64,000 nucleotides of DNA, taken from assembly GCF_017355185.1 (NCBI RefSeq), contig NZ_JADILJ010000009.1:42120-106119 (forward strand). The letters run 5' to 3'. Positions 53,867-61,932 of the stretch are shown here, one piece after another. Positions within the stretch are counted from its first letter, which is position 1; each line of letters starts with the position of its first letter. The notes beneath the pieces were generated by a model. That model made no database searches. It was given only the letters and a program-made list of their open reading frames with translations, and was not told the DNA's origin. A program made the position numbers and the translations under genes. Source of the DNA: Rathayibacter sp. SD072 (GTDB lineage Bacteria; Actinomycetota; Actinomycetes; Actinomycetales; Microbacteriaceae).

Positions 53867-54565
53867 CTACGCCGCCGCGACCAGCGCGCGGACCGCCGAC
53901 GTGAAGAACGTCAACCCGTCCACGCCCGAGCGCATCGCGGCGCGGGTGTCCGGACCGAAGCCCGCCTCGACCGCGTGCTCGGGGTGCGGCATCAGGCCGA
54001 CGACGTTGCCGCGGGCGTTGCTGATGCCGGCGATGTTGTTCATCGAGCCGTTCGGGTTCTCGCCGAGGTAGCGGACGACGACGCGCCCCTCCGCCTCGAG
54101 CCGCAGCAGCGTGTCGGCCGAGGCGATGTAGCCGCCCTCGCCGTTCTTCAGCGGGATCGTGATCTCCTGACCGGGCTCGAAACCGTTGGTCCAGGCGGTC
54201 GCGGTGCTCGCGACCATCAGGCGCTGGTCGCGGCAGACGAAGGATCCGGCGTCGTTGCGGATGAGGCCGCCGGGCAGCAGGTGCGCCTCGGTCAGCATCT
54301 GGAAGCCGTTGCAGATGCCGAGCACCGGGGTGCCGGCGTTCGCCGCATCGATGACCTCGCGCATGATCGGCGAGTGCGAGGCGATCGCTCCGCAGCGCAG
54401 GTAGTCGCCGTACGAGAACCCGCCGGGCAGCACGATCGCGTCGACGCCCTGCAGGTCGTGGTCGCCGTGCCAGAGCGCGACGGGCTCGGCATCGGCGAAC
54501 CGGATCGCGCGCTGCGCGTCGCGGTCGTCGAGGGAGCCGGGGAACGTGATGACGCCGATCCGCAT
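53867..54565 (-). CDS. purQ: Phosphoribosylformylglycinamidine synthase glutaminase subunit PurQ
   Basis: A 232-residue class I glutamine amidotransferase that delivers ammonia to PurL. The nucleophile Cys85 is in [11 protein letters not shown]; the His/Glu pair is in [14 protein letters not shown] (near residue 200). [20 protein letters not shown] and [17 protein letters not shown] are family hallmarks. ATG at 54565, only 5 bp after the purS stop, so the two are one operon. purL is separated by 12 kb. Confidence 0.96.
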   Translation of the reverse strand: MRIGVITFPGSLDDRDAQRAIRFADAEPVALWHGDHDLQGVDAIVLPGGFSYGDYLRCGAIASHSPIMREVIDAANAGTPVLGICNGFQMLTEAHLLPGGLIRNDAGSFVCRDQRLMVASTATAWTNGFEPGQEITIPLKNGEGGYIASADTLLRLEAEGRVVVRYLGENPNGSMNNIAGISNARGNVVGLMPHPEHAVEAGFGPDTRAAMRSGVDGLTFFTSAVRALVAAA

Positions 54566-54570
54566 GTCGG

Positions 54571-54819
54571 TCAGACCTCCGGGTAGTGGATGCCGACGAC
54601 GTCCTCGATGACCGAGTTCGAGAGCATCTCGTCGGCGATGCGGGCGATCGAGGTGCGCACCTCGTCGGTGACCTCGTCGACCGTGATCTCGAAGCGCTTG
54701 CCGACGCGGACGCCGCTCACCGACGAGTGGCCGAGGCGCGAGAGGGCGCCGGCGACGGCCTTCCCCTGGGGGTCGAGCAGCTCTGCCTTGGGCATGACCT
54801 CAACGACGATCGTGGGCAT
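54571..54819 (-). CDS. purS: Phosphoribosylformylglycinamidine synthase subunit PurS
   Basis: An 82-residue protein of the small PurS type that bridges PurL and Pur[21 protein letters not shown] opens it, followed by [20 protein letters not shown] and [20 protein letters not shown]. Length and sequence fit the family exactly. ATG follows GGAGAGACAC. First gene of the purSQ unit. Confidence 0.95.
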   Translation of the reverse strand: MPTIVVEVMPKAELLDPQGKAVAGALSRLGHSSVSGVRVGKRFEITVDEVTDEVRTSIARIADEMLSNSVIEDVVGIHYPEV

Positions 54820-54901
54820 CGTGTCTCTCCGGAGTGTCGGGGGAGTGTGCGGGAGTCCGCGCGCCCATGGTACCGCCCGTCGAATCCCGGAGGCGGTGCC
54901 G

Positions 54902-55777
54902 TCAGCGACCAGCGGCCGTCACCCGGATCGCGTTCGCCCACGGGTCCTCGAACCCCAGCGTCCGCCCGTCGTCCTGCGTCGCGATGCGCGCGTGACGGAG
55001 CCGCTCCTCGAGCGCTCCGACGTCGTCGGCTCCCGGCACCACGATCTCGACCTGCCCGAGTCCGAGCGCGAGCTGCCGCCGGCCCGCGCCGAGCGAGTTC
55101 CACGTGTTCATGGCCATGTGGTGGTGGTAGCCGCCGGCCGAGACGAAGAGCGCCTGACCGCCGTACGCGATCGTCGTCTCGAAGCCGAGCCGGTCGACGT
55201 AGAACTCCTTCGCCGTCGCCACGTCGCCGACGCTGAGGTGCACGTGGCCCACCGAGGCGCCGCCCAGGCGCGGCTGCGCGATCGACTGCTCGGTGAGGTG
55301 CTCCTGGAGGAACGTGTTCGGGTCGAGGAACACGGTGCCCATCTCGATCCGTCCGTGCATCCACGACCACTGGGTGCGGTCGCGGTCCCAGTAGAGCTCG
55401 ACGCCGTTGTGCTCGGGGTCGTCGAAGTAGAAGGCCTTGCTGACCAGGTGGTCGGAGCTGCCGGTGAACGAGCCGGGGTGGCGGGTGGCGACGCTGTAGA
55501 CCGCGGCCGCGAGTGCCGCCTCCGACTCGAAGAGGATCGCGGTGTGGAAGAGCCCGGCGGTTCGGGGGCCCGCGTGGCGCAGCTCCGGGGCGTGCTGCAG
55601 GATCACGGCGGCGGTGCCTCCGCGGCCGAGCACGGCGACGGAGCCGTCCTGCGAGAGGACGTCGAGGGTCACGGCGTCGCGGTAGTACGCGACCATGCCG
55701 TCGAGGTCGGCGACGCGCAGCGTGACCGCGCCCATCGTGGTGTCGGGAGCGAGCAGGTCGGGGGAGACGGTGTCCAT
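54902..55777 (-). CDS. VOC-family protein, CatE-like (catechol 2,3-dioxygenase-like)
   Basis: About 291 residues with two glyoxalase/dioxygenase modules. The first is GAVTLRVADLDGMVAYYRDA to DPEHNGVELYWDRDRTQW. The second is VGHVHLSVGDVATAKEFYVD, YHHHMAMNTWNS and FEDPWANAIRV. Metal ligands are likely the His of GHVHL, a His of YHHH and an acidic residue near the end, as in CatE-type extradiol proteins. The substrate is unknown. ATG at 55777 is used; GTG at 55786 is possible. A perfect dyad operator sits just upstream and no regulator is adjacent. Confidence 0.85.
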   Translation of the reverse strand: MDTVSPDLLAPDTTMGAVTLRVADLDGMVAYYRDAVTLDVLSQDGSVAVLGRGGTAAVILQHAPELRHAGPRTAGLFHTAILFESEAALAAAVYSVATRHPGSFTGSSDHLVSKAFYFDDPEHNGVELYWDRDRTQWSWMHGRIEMGTVFLDPNTFLQEHLTEQSIAQPRLGGASVGHVHLSVGDVATAKEFYVDRLGFETTIAYGGQALFVSAGGYHHHMAMNTWNSLGAGRRQLALGLGQVEIVVPGADDVGALEERLRHARIATQDDGRTLGFEDPWANAIRVTAAGR

Positions 55778-55800
55778 CGTGTTCACGCTAGACCCAACTC

Positions 55801-55816
55801 AGTTGTAGCCACAACT
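55801..55816. promoter_or_regulatory. Palindromic operator of the VOC gene
   Basis: AGTTGT-AGCC-ACAACT is a perfect dyad 15-24 bp before the start. Read on the minus strand, TACAACT within it could be the -10, so a bound repressor (MarR-like spacing) would block transcription. Confidence 0.6.
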
Positions 55817-55938
55817 ATTTCCCCGACGCGACGTCTGTCTCATAGGCGGCTCATCGGATCCGTCCAGCCCGCCCCGAACGCGCGGGCGTCCACTGGGTCC
55901 TGCCGCCGAGAAGGGCGGCACCGGCTGGAGGACGAACC

Positions 55939-57216
55939 ATGAACGAGACGCACGCACCCGATGGAGCAGAGCACGGGCCCGAGACGGCGCCGGCACCGGA
56001 GCCGGTCGAGGACCGCACCGCGCTCCGCCTCGACGACCGGCGCCGCCGCCGTCGCGCGCTGATCGCCGGCGGCGCCGGGCTCGCCGTGCTGATCGCAGTC
56101 GCGGCGGGCGGGGTCTCGTACGCCGGCACCGCCGAGGCCGCGTCGTCGTCCTCCTCGAGCACGGCGACGATCGTCTACCCGGGCGGCTCGCGCGGGTCCT
56201 TCGGCGGCGGCTCCTCGATCTCCCCGTACGGCAGCGGGTCGGGCTACGGGTCCGGGTCCTCGTCGAGCGCCGGCGCGGCCACCTCGACCGACGCCGTCCC
56301 CGCCTCGACCGCGCAGACGGCGGGAGTCGTCACGATCGTGTCCGACCTGACCTACGAGGGAGCGCGCTCGGCCGGTACCGGCGTGATCCTCACCTCGGAC
56401 GGCATGATCCTGACCAACAACCACGTCGTCGAGGGCTCGACGAGCATCGCCGTCACCGTCGAGTCGACCGGCGAGACCTACACCGCCCGGGTGGTGGGCA
56501 CCGACGCGGCGAACGACGTCGCCGTGCTGCAGCTGGAGGACGCCTCCGGCCTCACTCCCGCGACCCTCGACACCGACGGCGTCGCGATCGGCGACGCCGT
56601 GACCGCGGTCGGCAACGCGGAGGGGACCGGCGACCTCGTCGCCGCCGCCGGCACCGTGACCGCTCTCGGCCAGAGCATCACGACGCAGTCCGAGACCGGC
56701 ATCGCGGGGGAGACCCTCGCAGGGCTGATCCAGGTCGACGCCGACATCGTCTCGGGCGACTCCGGCGGACCCCTGGTGGACGCCTCCGGCGCGGTCGTCG
56801 GGATCGACACCGCGGCGTCGAGCGGATCGGCGGACATCACCGGCTTCGCGATCCCGATCGCCACCGCGCTCGACATCGTCGCGCAGATCGAGGCCGGAGC
56901 CGACACCGCCACCATCGAGATCGGCTACCCGGCGTTCCTCGGAGTCTCGCTCTCGTCGGGCGCGAGCCCGTACGCGTCCGATGCCGCGGGCGCCGTGATC
57001 GGCGGAGTGATCGAGGGCACCCCGGCCGCGTCGGCCGGCCTCGCCGCCGGCGACGTGGTCACGGCCGTCGACGGCACTCCGATCGCCTCGGCCGACGCGC
57101 TCTCGGCGGCGCTGGCCGAACGCGAGCCCGGCGAGTCCGTCACCCTCTCCTGGACCGACGCCTCCGGCACCGCCCACTCCGCCCCCGTCATCCTCACCGA
57201 GGGCCCCGTCGCCTGA
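55939..57216 (+). CDS. HtrA-like trypsin/PDZ serine protease
   Basis: A 425-residue S1C protease. A cytoplasmic Arg-rich N-terminus precedes one TM (ALIAGGAGLAVLIAVAAGGV, residues 40-59) and a Ser/Gly linker. The triad is His in LTNNHVVEG (near 160), Asp in AANDVAVLQL and Ser in IVSGDSGGPLV (near 274). A PDZ domain closes the protein (AFLGVSLSSG to GLAAGDVVTAVDGTPIASAD). It acts outside the membrane on misfolded proteins. ATG at 55939 follows GGAGGACGAACC. It is a single gene, ending before a repeat element. Confidence 0.9.
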   Translation: MNETHAPDGAEHGPETAPAPEPVEDRTALRLDDRRRRRRALIAGGAGLAVLIAVAAGGVSYAGTAEAASSSSSSTATIVYPGGSRGSFGGGSSISPYGSGSGYGSGSSSSAGAATSTDAVPASTAQTAGVVTIVSDLTYEGARSAGTGVILTSDGMILTNNHVVEGSTSIAVTVESTGETYTARVVGTDAANDVAVLQLEDASGLTPATLDTDGVAIGDAVTAVGNAEGTGDLVAAAGTVTALGQSITTQSETGIAGETLAGLIQVDADIVSGDSGGPLVDASGAVVGIDTAASSGSADITGFAIPIATALDIVAQIEAGADTATIEIGYPAFLGVSLSSGASPYASDAAGAVIGGVIEGTPAASAGLAAGDVVTAVDGTPIASADALSAALAEREPGESVTLSWTDASGTAHSAPVILTEGPVA

Positions 57217-57267
57217 CCTCCGCGGGAGGCCGTCCGTCCTTCCGGCACGCTCGTGCATCCGCACGAT

Positions 57268-57362
57268 CTGCAGGCACTTGTGCGATCTGCAGGGGATCCG
57301 GCCCGCACGCGATCCGAGCTTGCGGCGGAAGGGGCATTCCCGGCCGGATCACCTGCAGATCG
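57268..57362. repeat. CTGCAG 19-bp repeat element, copy 2
   Basis: Two direct units begin at 57268 and 57287, again 19 bp apart (CTGCAGG/CTGCAGGG with GTGCGAT filler). A 55-bp centre starting GGATCCGGCC and an inverse end GGATCACCTGCAGATCG (57346-57362) follow. Same architecture as 27255-27388. Lies between the HtrA-like gene and the Fur-type gene. Confidence 0.8.
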
Positions 57363-57389
57363 CACATCCGCCCCGCTCGACCCGCCGCG

Positions 57390-57424
57390 TTGTTTTGACT
57401 CACTCAACACAACTCCGGTAGTGT
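57390..57424 (+). promoter_or_regulatory. Fur/PerR-type operator and promoter
   Basis: TTGTTTTGA-CTCAC-TCAACACAA (57390-57412) is a 9-5-9 dyad with one mismatch. It covers a TTGACT -35 (57395-57400), and TAGTGT (57419-57424) is the -10 after 18 bp. The ATG comes 7 nt later, so the mRNA should be leaderless. The Fur-family protein encoded next probably binds here. Confidence 0.75.
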
Positions 57425-57431
57425 CACCGGC

Positions 57432-57854
57432 ATGACGACACCGGACGACCGCCTCCGAGCCTCCGGGCTCAAGGCCACCGCCACGCGGCGGGCCGTCCTG
57501 CACGCACTCGAGGAGCATCCGCACTCCGGGGTCGACGAGGTGCTGGCGCGAGTGCGTGCCGAGCTCCCCGACACGTCCGCGCAGGCGGTCTACGGAGTGC
57601 TGTCGGCCTTCACCGACGCCGGCCTCACCCGCCGCATCGAGCCCGAGGGGCATCCGCGCCGCTTCGAGCTGCGCGTCGGCGACAACCACCACCACGTCGT
57701 CTGCCGCGCGTGCGGAGCCGTCGCCGACGTGGACTGCGTCGTCGGAGCGGCCCCGTGCCTGCACCCGTCCACGTCGAGCGGCTTCACCGTCGACACGGCC
57801 GAGGTCACGTTCTGGGGCACCTGCCCCGACTGCCTCCGGGCATCAGCGAACTGA
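57432..57854 (+). CDS. Fur family transcriptional regulator (FurA/CatR-like)
   Basis: A 140-residue Fur-type repressor. [20 protein letters not shown] starts the winged helix. [20 protein letters not shown] is the recognition region. The metal site is [14 protein letters not shown] (near 82-95), with a second CxxC, GTCPDCLR, at the end for structural zinc. Located directly before a catalase gene, as in FurA-KatG or CatR-catalase pairs, so a peroxide-sensing role is more likely than iron uptake control. The promoter shows a matching dyad. Confidence 0.92.
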   Translation: MTTPDDRLRASGLKATATRRAVLHALEEHPHSGVDEVLARVRAELPDTSAQAVYGVLSAFTDAGLTRRIEPEGHPRRFELRVGDNHHHVVCRACGAVADVDCVVGAAPCLHPSTSSGFTVDTAEVTFWGTCPDCLRASAN

Positions 57855-57909
57855 CCCGACACCATCACCGCAGCGGCGGGCCGGAAGGCACGCCGCCGAC
57901 AGGAGGAAC

Positions 57910-59409
57910 ATGACCGAGGAACGATTCACGACCACGAACTCCGGGGCGCCGGTCGCCAGCGACCAGCACTCGCTGAGCGTCGGGGCCGACGGCCCCCTCG
58001 CGCTCCACGACCACTACCTCCTCGAGAAGCTCGCGCAGTTCAACCGCGAGCGCATCCCGGAGCGCGTCGTCCACGCCAAGGGCGGCGGAGCGTTCGGCCG
58101 CTTCGTCACGACCGGCGACGTGAGCGCCTACACCCGTGCCGCGCTCTTCCAGCCCGGCGTCGAGACCGAGATGCTCGCGCGCTTCTCCGCCGTCGCCGGT
58201 GAGCAGGGCTCGCCCGACACGTGGCGCGACCCGCGCGGCTTCGCGCTGAAGTTCTACACGAGCGAGGGCAACTACGACCTCGTGGGCAACAACACCCCGG
58301 TGTTCTTCCTCCGCGACGGCATCAAGTTCCCCGACTTCATCCGCTCGCAGAAGCGCCTCCCCGGCACGCACCTGCGCGATCACGACATGCAGTGGGACTT
58401 CTGGACGCTGTCCCCGGAGTCGGCCCACCAGGTCACGTGGCTCATGGGCGACCGCGGTCTGCCGAGCTCGTGGCGCCACATGGACGGCTTCGGATCGCAC
58501 ACCTACCAGTGGATCAACGCGGCCGGCGAGCGCTTCTGGGTGAAGTACCACTTCAAGACCGACCAGGGCGTCGAGATCCTCAGCCAGGAGCAGGCCGACC
58601 AGATCGCCGGAGAAGACGCCGACTTCCACATCCGCGACCTGTCCACCGCGATCGACAGCGGCGACTTCCCGACCTGGACCCTGTCCGTGCAGGTCATGCC
58701 CTACGAGGACGCGAAGTCGTACCGGTTCAACCCGTTCGACCTCACCAAGGTCTGGCCGCACGCGGACTACCCGCTGATCGAGGTCGGCACGATGATCCTC
58801 GACCGCAACCCCGAGAACTACTTCGCGCAGATCGAGCAGGCCGCGTTCGCCCCGTCGAACTTCGTGCCCGGCATCGCGGCGAGCCCCGACAAGATGCTGC
58901 TCGCGCGCATCTTCAGCTATGCCGACGCGCACCGGTACCGCGTGGGAGCGAACCACGCGCAGCTCCCGGTCAACGCTCCGAAGTCGCCGGTGCACTCGTA
59001 CTCGAAGGACGGGGCCATGCGCTTCGACTTCCAGAAGTCCGAGGTCCCGGTCTACGCGCCCAACACGATGGGCGGCGCGCACGCCGACCCCGCTCGTGCG
59101 GCGGAGTCCACCGGCTGGGAGAGCGACGGCGAGCTGACGCGCGCGGCGGCGACCCTGCACCCGGAGGACGACGACTTCGGCCAGGCGGGCACGCTCTACC
59201 GCGAGGTCCTCGACGACGCCGCCCGTGCGCGTCTCGTCGCGAACATCGCCGGGCACGTGTCGAAGGTCACGCGCCCCGAGCTCCGCCAGCGGGTGCTGCA
59301 GTACTGGGCGAACGTCGACAGCTCGCTGTCGCAGCGCGTCGCCGAGGCGCTCGAGCCGTCCGCGCCGGGTGCCGATGTGGCCCCGGAGGAAGTGGGCATC
59401 GGGGCCTGA
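57910..59409 (+). CDS. Heme catalase, small-subunit type
   Basis: A 499-residue monofunctional catalase. The active-site His is in [18 protein letters not shown] (near residue 58), Asn in [20 protein letters not shown], and the proximal heme Tyr in [14 protein letters not shown] near 340. It decomposes hydrogen peroxide in the cytoplasm. ATG follows GGAGGAAC. It lies 55 bp after the Fur-type gene and is probably repressed by it. The window also has a manganese catalase, so two unrelated enzymes do the same job. Confidence 0.95.
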   Translation: MTEERFTTTNSGAPVASDQHSLSVGADGPLALHDHYLLEKLAQFNRERIPERVVHAKGGGAFGRFVTTGDVSAYTRAALFQPGVETEMLARFSAVAGEQGSPDTWRDPRGFALKFYTSEGNYDLVGNNTPVFFLRDGIKFPDFIRSQKRLPGTHLRDHDMQWDFWTLSPESAHQVTWLMGDRGLPSSWRHMDGFGSHTYQWINAAGERFWVKYHFKTDQGVEILSQEQADQIAGEDADFHIRDLSTAIDSGDFPTWTLSVQVMPYEDAKSYRFNPFDLTKVWPHADYPLIEVGTMILDRNPENYFAQIEQAAFAPSNFVPGIAASPDKMLLARIFSYADAHRYRVGANHAQLPVNAPKSPVHSYSKDGAMRFDFQKSEVPVYAPNTMGGAHADPARAAESTGWESDGELTRAAATLHPEDDDFGQAGTLYREVLDDAARARLVANIAGHVSKVTRPELRQRVLQYWANVDSSLSQRVAEALEPSAPGADVAPEEVGIGA

Positions 59410-59496
59410 CCCCGCCGCCCGAACGAGTGCGCGGTGCCGGGCTGGACCCCGGCACCGCGCGAGTCCGATGAGATCCCCGACCGTGAAAGACGAGAG

Positions 59497-59676
59497 ATGA
59501 CCACCGAACGATCTTCAGAGTACGTGCCCGCGCCCCTGTGGGGCTCCTACGTGTCGAGCGGATCGGCGAACGCCGCGTTCGTCGGCCGGTACACCGATGT
59601 CGAGCCCGCCCGGCCCCGCCGGTCGAGGGAGTACGCGGCCGCTGTGACCGGCGCCGTCGCGCTGCCGTCGACCTGA
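59497..59676 (+). CDS. Small protein downstream of catalase
   Basis: 59 residues: MTTERSSEYVPAPLWGSYVS, then SGSANAAFVGRYTDVEPARP and a C-terminal AAAVTGAVALPST. It has no TM and no known domain. The GSYVS motif recalls small Microbacteriaceae proteins I have seen unnamed. ATG follows GAAAGACGAGAG. The position 87 bp after catalase and before a terminator supports a real but uncharacterised gene. Confidence 0.5.
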   Translation: MTTERSSEYVPAPLWGSYVSSGSANAAFVGRYTDVEPARPRRSREYAAAVTGAVALPST

Positions 59677-59700
59677 CCTCCGCCTCCGCGGACCACGATC

Positions 59701-59744
59701 AGCGGACGGTGCGGGCTGTCGCGTGCGGCCCCGCACCGTCCGCT
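59701..59744. terminator. Bidirectional terminator
   Basis: A 15-bp perfect stem AGCGGACGGTGCGGG / CCCGCACCGTCCGCT between the convergent small catalase-linked gene and the MMPL gene. Confidence 0.85.
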
Positions 59745-59781
59745 TCCCTGTGCGGCGGCCTCCCGCTGGGCGGCCTTCCGC

Positions 59782-61878
59782 TCAGTGCTGGAGGGCGGCC
59801 TCGCGAGCGCCCGTGCTCCCGCGGCGCACTCCCGGCCACCAGAACGCGTCCCCGGTGAGGAACACGAGCGCCGGCACCAGCACCGTGCGCACCACCAGGG
59901 TGTCCAGCAGCACTCCGATGCAGACGATCACGCCGATCTGGGTCAGCGCGACCACCGGCAGCACTCCGAGCACCGCGAACACCGCGGCGAGGAGGATCCC
60001 GGCGCTGGTGATGACGCCGCCGGTCGAGGCGAGCGCGCGCACCATGCCCTCGCGCGTGCCGTGGGCCGCCCGCTCCTCCCTGGCCCGTGTGACGAGGAAG
60101 ATGTTGTAGTCGACGCCCAGCGCCACGAGGAACAGGAACGCGAAGAGCACCACGTTCGCGTCGAAGGCCGGGAAGCCGAGCACCCCGCGGAACAGCAGGT
60201 TCGCGGCGCCGAGGCTGGCGAAGAAGGTCGCGAGCACGCTCGCGATCAGCAGCACCGGAGCGACGAGCGAGCGCAGCAGCAGCGCGAGGATCAGGAACAC
60301 GATCGCGAGGATGATCGGGATGATCAGCGCCTGGTCCCGCTCCGAGGCGGTCTGCGTGTCGAGCGCGGTCGCGTCGCTCCCGCCGACGAGGCTCTCGGAG
60401 GCGTCGCCGTCCGCGTCCGCGTAGGCGTCGCGGAGCGCGGTGATCGTCTCGAACGCCTCGGCGCTCTCGGGCTCGCCGGCCAGGGTGAGGCTGAGGGCGG
60501 TCCTCCCGTTCGCGCTCTCGCCGGGGCGCACGGAGTCGACGCCGTCGGTCGCCTCGGCGATCGCGACCGCGTCGCCCACGGCGTCGTCCGGAGCGAGGAC
60601 CGTCGTCTGCGCGGTGAGCCCCGCGCCGAAGGACTCGTCGATCACGACCTGCGCCCGCACCGACTCCGGATCGCCGAGCAGCTGGTCCGTCTGCGACAGC
60701 CCGACCTTCGCGCCGATCAGGCCGAGCGAGAGGAGGGCCACGCCCAGGGTCGCGACGACGGCGATGCGGTCCGGTCGGCGCGCGACCCCGCGGCCGAGCC
60801 GGGTCCAGAGCCCCGGAGTCCGCTCGCGGTGCACGTGCTTCTCGTCGCGCTCGGCGTCGGGGCGGGGGACGAACGGCCAGAACAGGCCTCGGCCGCAGAG
60901 CACGAGAGCGGAGGGGAGCACCGCCAGGGCGAACAGGATCGCGATCGCGACGCCGATCGCGCAGGCGAAGCCGAGGGCGCGGTTGCCGGCGAGTTCGGCG
61001 AGCAGCAGGGTCAGCAGACTCAGCGCGACGGTGCCGCCACTGGCCGCGATCGCGGGGCCGGCGCTGCGGACGGCGGTCGACATCGCCCGGTGCCGGTCCG
61101 GCTCGTGGAGCAGCTCCTCCCGGTAGCGCGCCACGAGCAGCAGTGCGTAGTTCGTGCCGGCACCGAAGACGAGGACCGAGAGGATCCCGCTGATGGAGGC
61201 GTCCAGCGGCACCCCGGCCGCGTCGGCGAGGGCCGCGACGACGACCCGCGCGAGGCCGTCGGCGATGCCGACCACCACGAGGGGCACGATCCACAGCACG
61301 GGACTCCGATAGGTCGCGATCAGCAGGACCGCCACGACCAGCACCGTGATCAGCAGCAGCCGGAAGTCCGCTCCCGCGAAGGCGTTCGAGATGTCGGCCT
61401 GGAATCCCACCGCTCCGGTGAGGTAGCTGTCCAGGCCCGCCGGCAGCCCGTCGGATCCGGCGGCGCGCAGCTCCGTCGCGACCGACTCGACGTCGTCCAC
61501 CACCGAGGACTGCGCGAGCGGCACCGCGACCAGTGCCGCCGCGCCGTCGTCGCTGAACTGCGGTCGCACCGCCTCCGGAGCGGTGGACAGATCCGCGAGG
61601 GCGACGGCCCGTTCGGCGATCGCGGCCCGGTCCTCCTCGGTGAGCCCGTCCGTCCGGTTCCAGAGCAGGATGCCGGCCGTCGTGTCGGCCGAGGGGAACT
61701 CGTCGAGCAGCGCGGCGACCTCGGAGGACTGCGCCGAGTCCGGCAGCCCGGACTGCGGGAACCCCGACTCCGAGCTCTGCGGCAGGAGGGCGAACAGCGC
61801 GCCGACCGCGAGGAGCGCGGCGAGCAGGGTCAGCCACGCGCGGCGGCGGGTGCGGACGAGGAGGACGAGCGGTGTCAT
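59782..61878 (-). CDS. MMPL family (RND-type) transporter
   Basis: A 698-residue exporter. Two blocks of six TMs are seen; the first contains ILSVLVFGAGTNYALLLVAR (the conserved GxDY motif is GTNY here) and the second FLVALGVDYNIFLVTRAREE. Two extracytoplasmic domains of about 150 residues lie after TM1 and TM7. It is shorter than the 938-residue MMPL protein at 29633 and has no ATPase-like tail. Substrates of the family are lipids, siderophores or drugs. A dyad operator precedes it but no regulator gene is next to it. Confidence 0.9.
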   Translation of the reverse strand: MTPLVLLVRTRRRAWLTLLAALLAVGALFALLPQSSESGFPQSGLPDSAQSSEVAALLDEFPSADTTAGILLWNRTDGLTEEDRAAIAERAVALADLSTAPEAVRPQFSDDGAAALVAVPLAQSSVVDDVESVATELRAAGSDGLPAGLDSYLTGAVGFQADISNAFAGADFRLLLITVLVVAVLLIATYRSPVLWIVPLVVVGIADGLARVVVAALADAAGVPLDASISGILSVLVFGAGTNYALLLVARYREELLHEPDRHRAMSTAVRSAGPAIAASGGTVALSLLTLLLAELAGNRALGFACAIGVAIAILFALAVLPSALVLCGRGLFWPFVPRPDAERDEKHVHRERTPGLWTRLGRGVARRPDRIAVVATLGVALLSLGLIGAKVGLSQTDQLLGDPESVRAQVVIDESFGAGLTAQTTVLAPDDAVGDAVAIAEATDGVDSVRPGESANGRTALSLTLAGEPESAEAFETITALRDAYADADGDASESLVGGSDATALDTQTASERDQALIIPIILAIVFLILALLLRSLVAPVLLIASVLATFFASLGAANLLFRGVLGFPAFDANVVLFAFLFLVALGVDYNIFLVTRAREERAAHGTREGMVRALASTGGVITSAGILLAAVFAVLGVLPVVALTQIGVIVCIGVLLDTLVVRTVLVPALVFLTGDAFWWPGVRRGSTGAREAALQH

Positions 61879-61905
61879 GGTTCACTTCCGGCGGGATCGA
61901 GGAAT

Positions 61906-61923
61906 TAGTCAGCCTACTGACTA
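61906..61923. promoter_or_regulatory. Palindromic operator of the MMPL gene
   Basis: TAGTCAG-CCTA-CTGACTA is a perfect 7-bp-arm dyad, 28 bp upstream of the minus-strand ATG. A second ACTAG-containing stretch follows (61920-61937). It has the size of a TetR-type operator; the regulator is not in this part of the window. Confidence 0.65.
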
Positions 61924-61932
61924 GTAGGAGAA

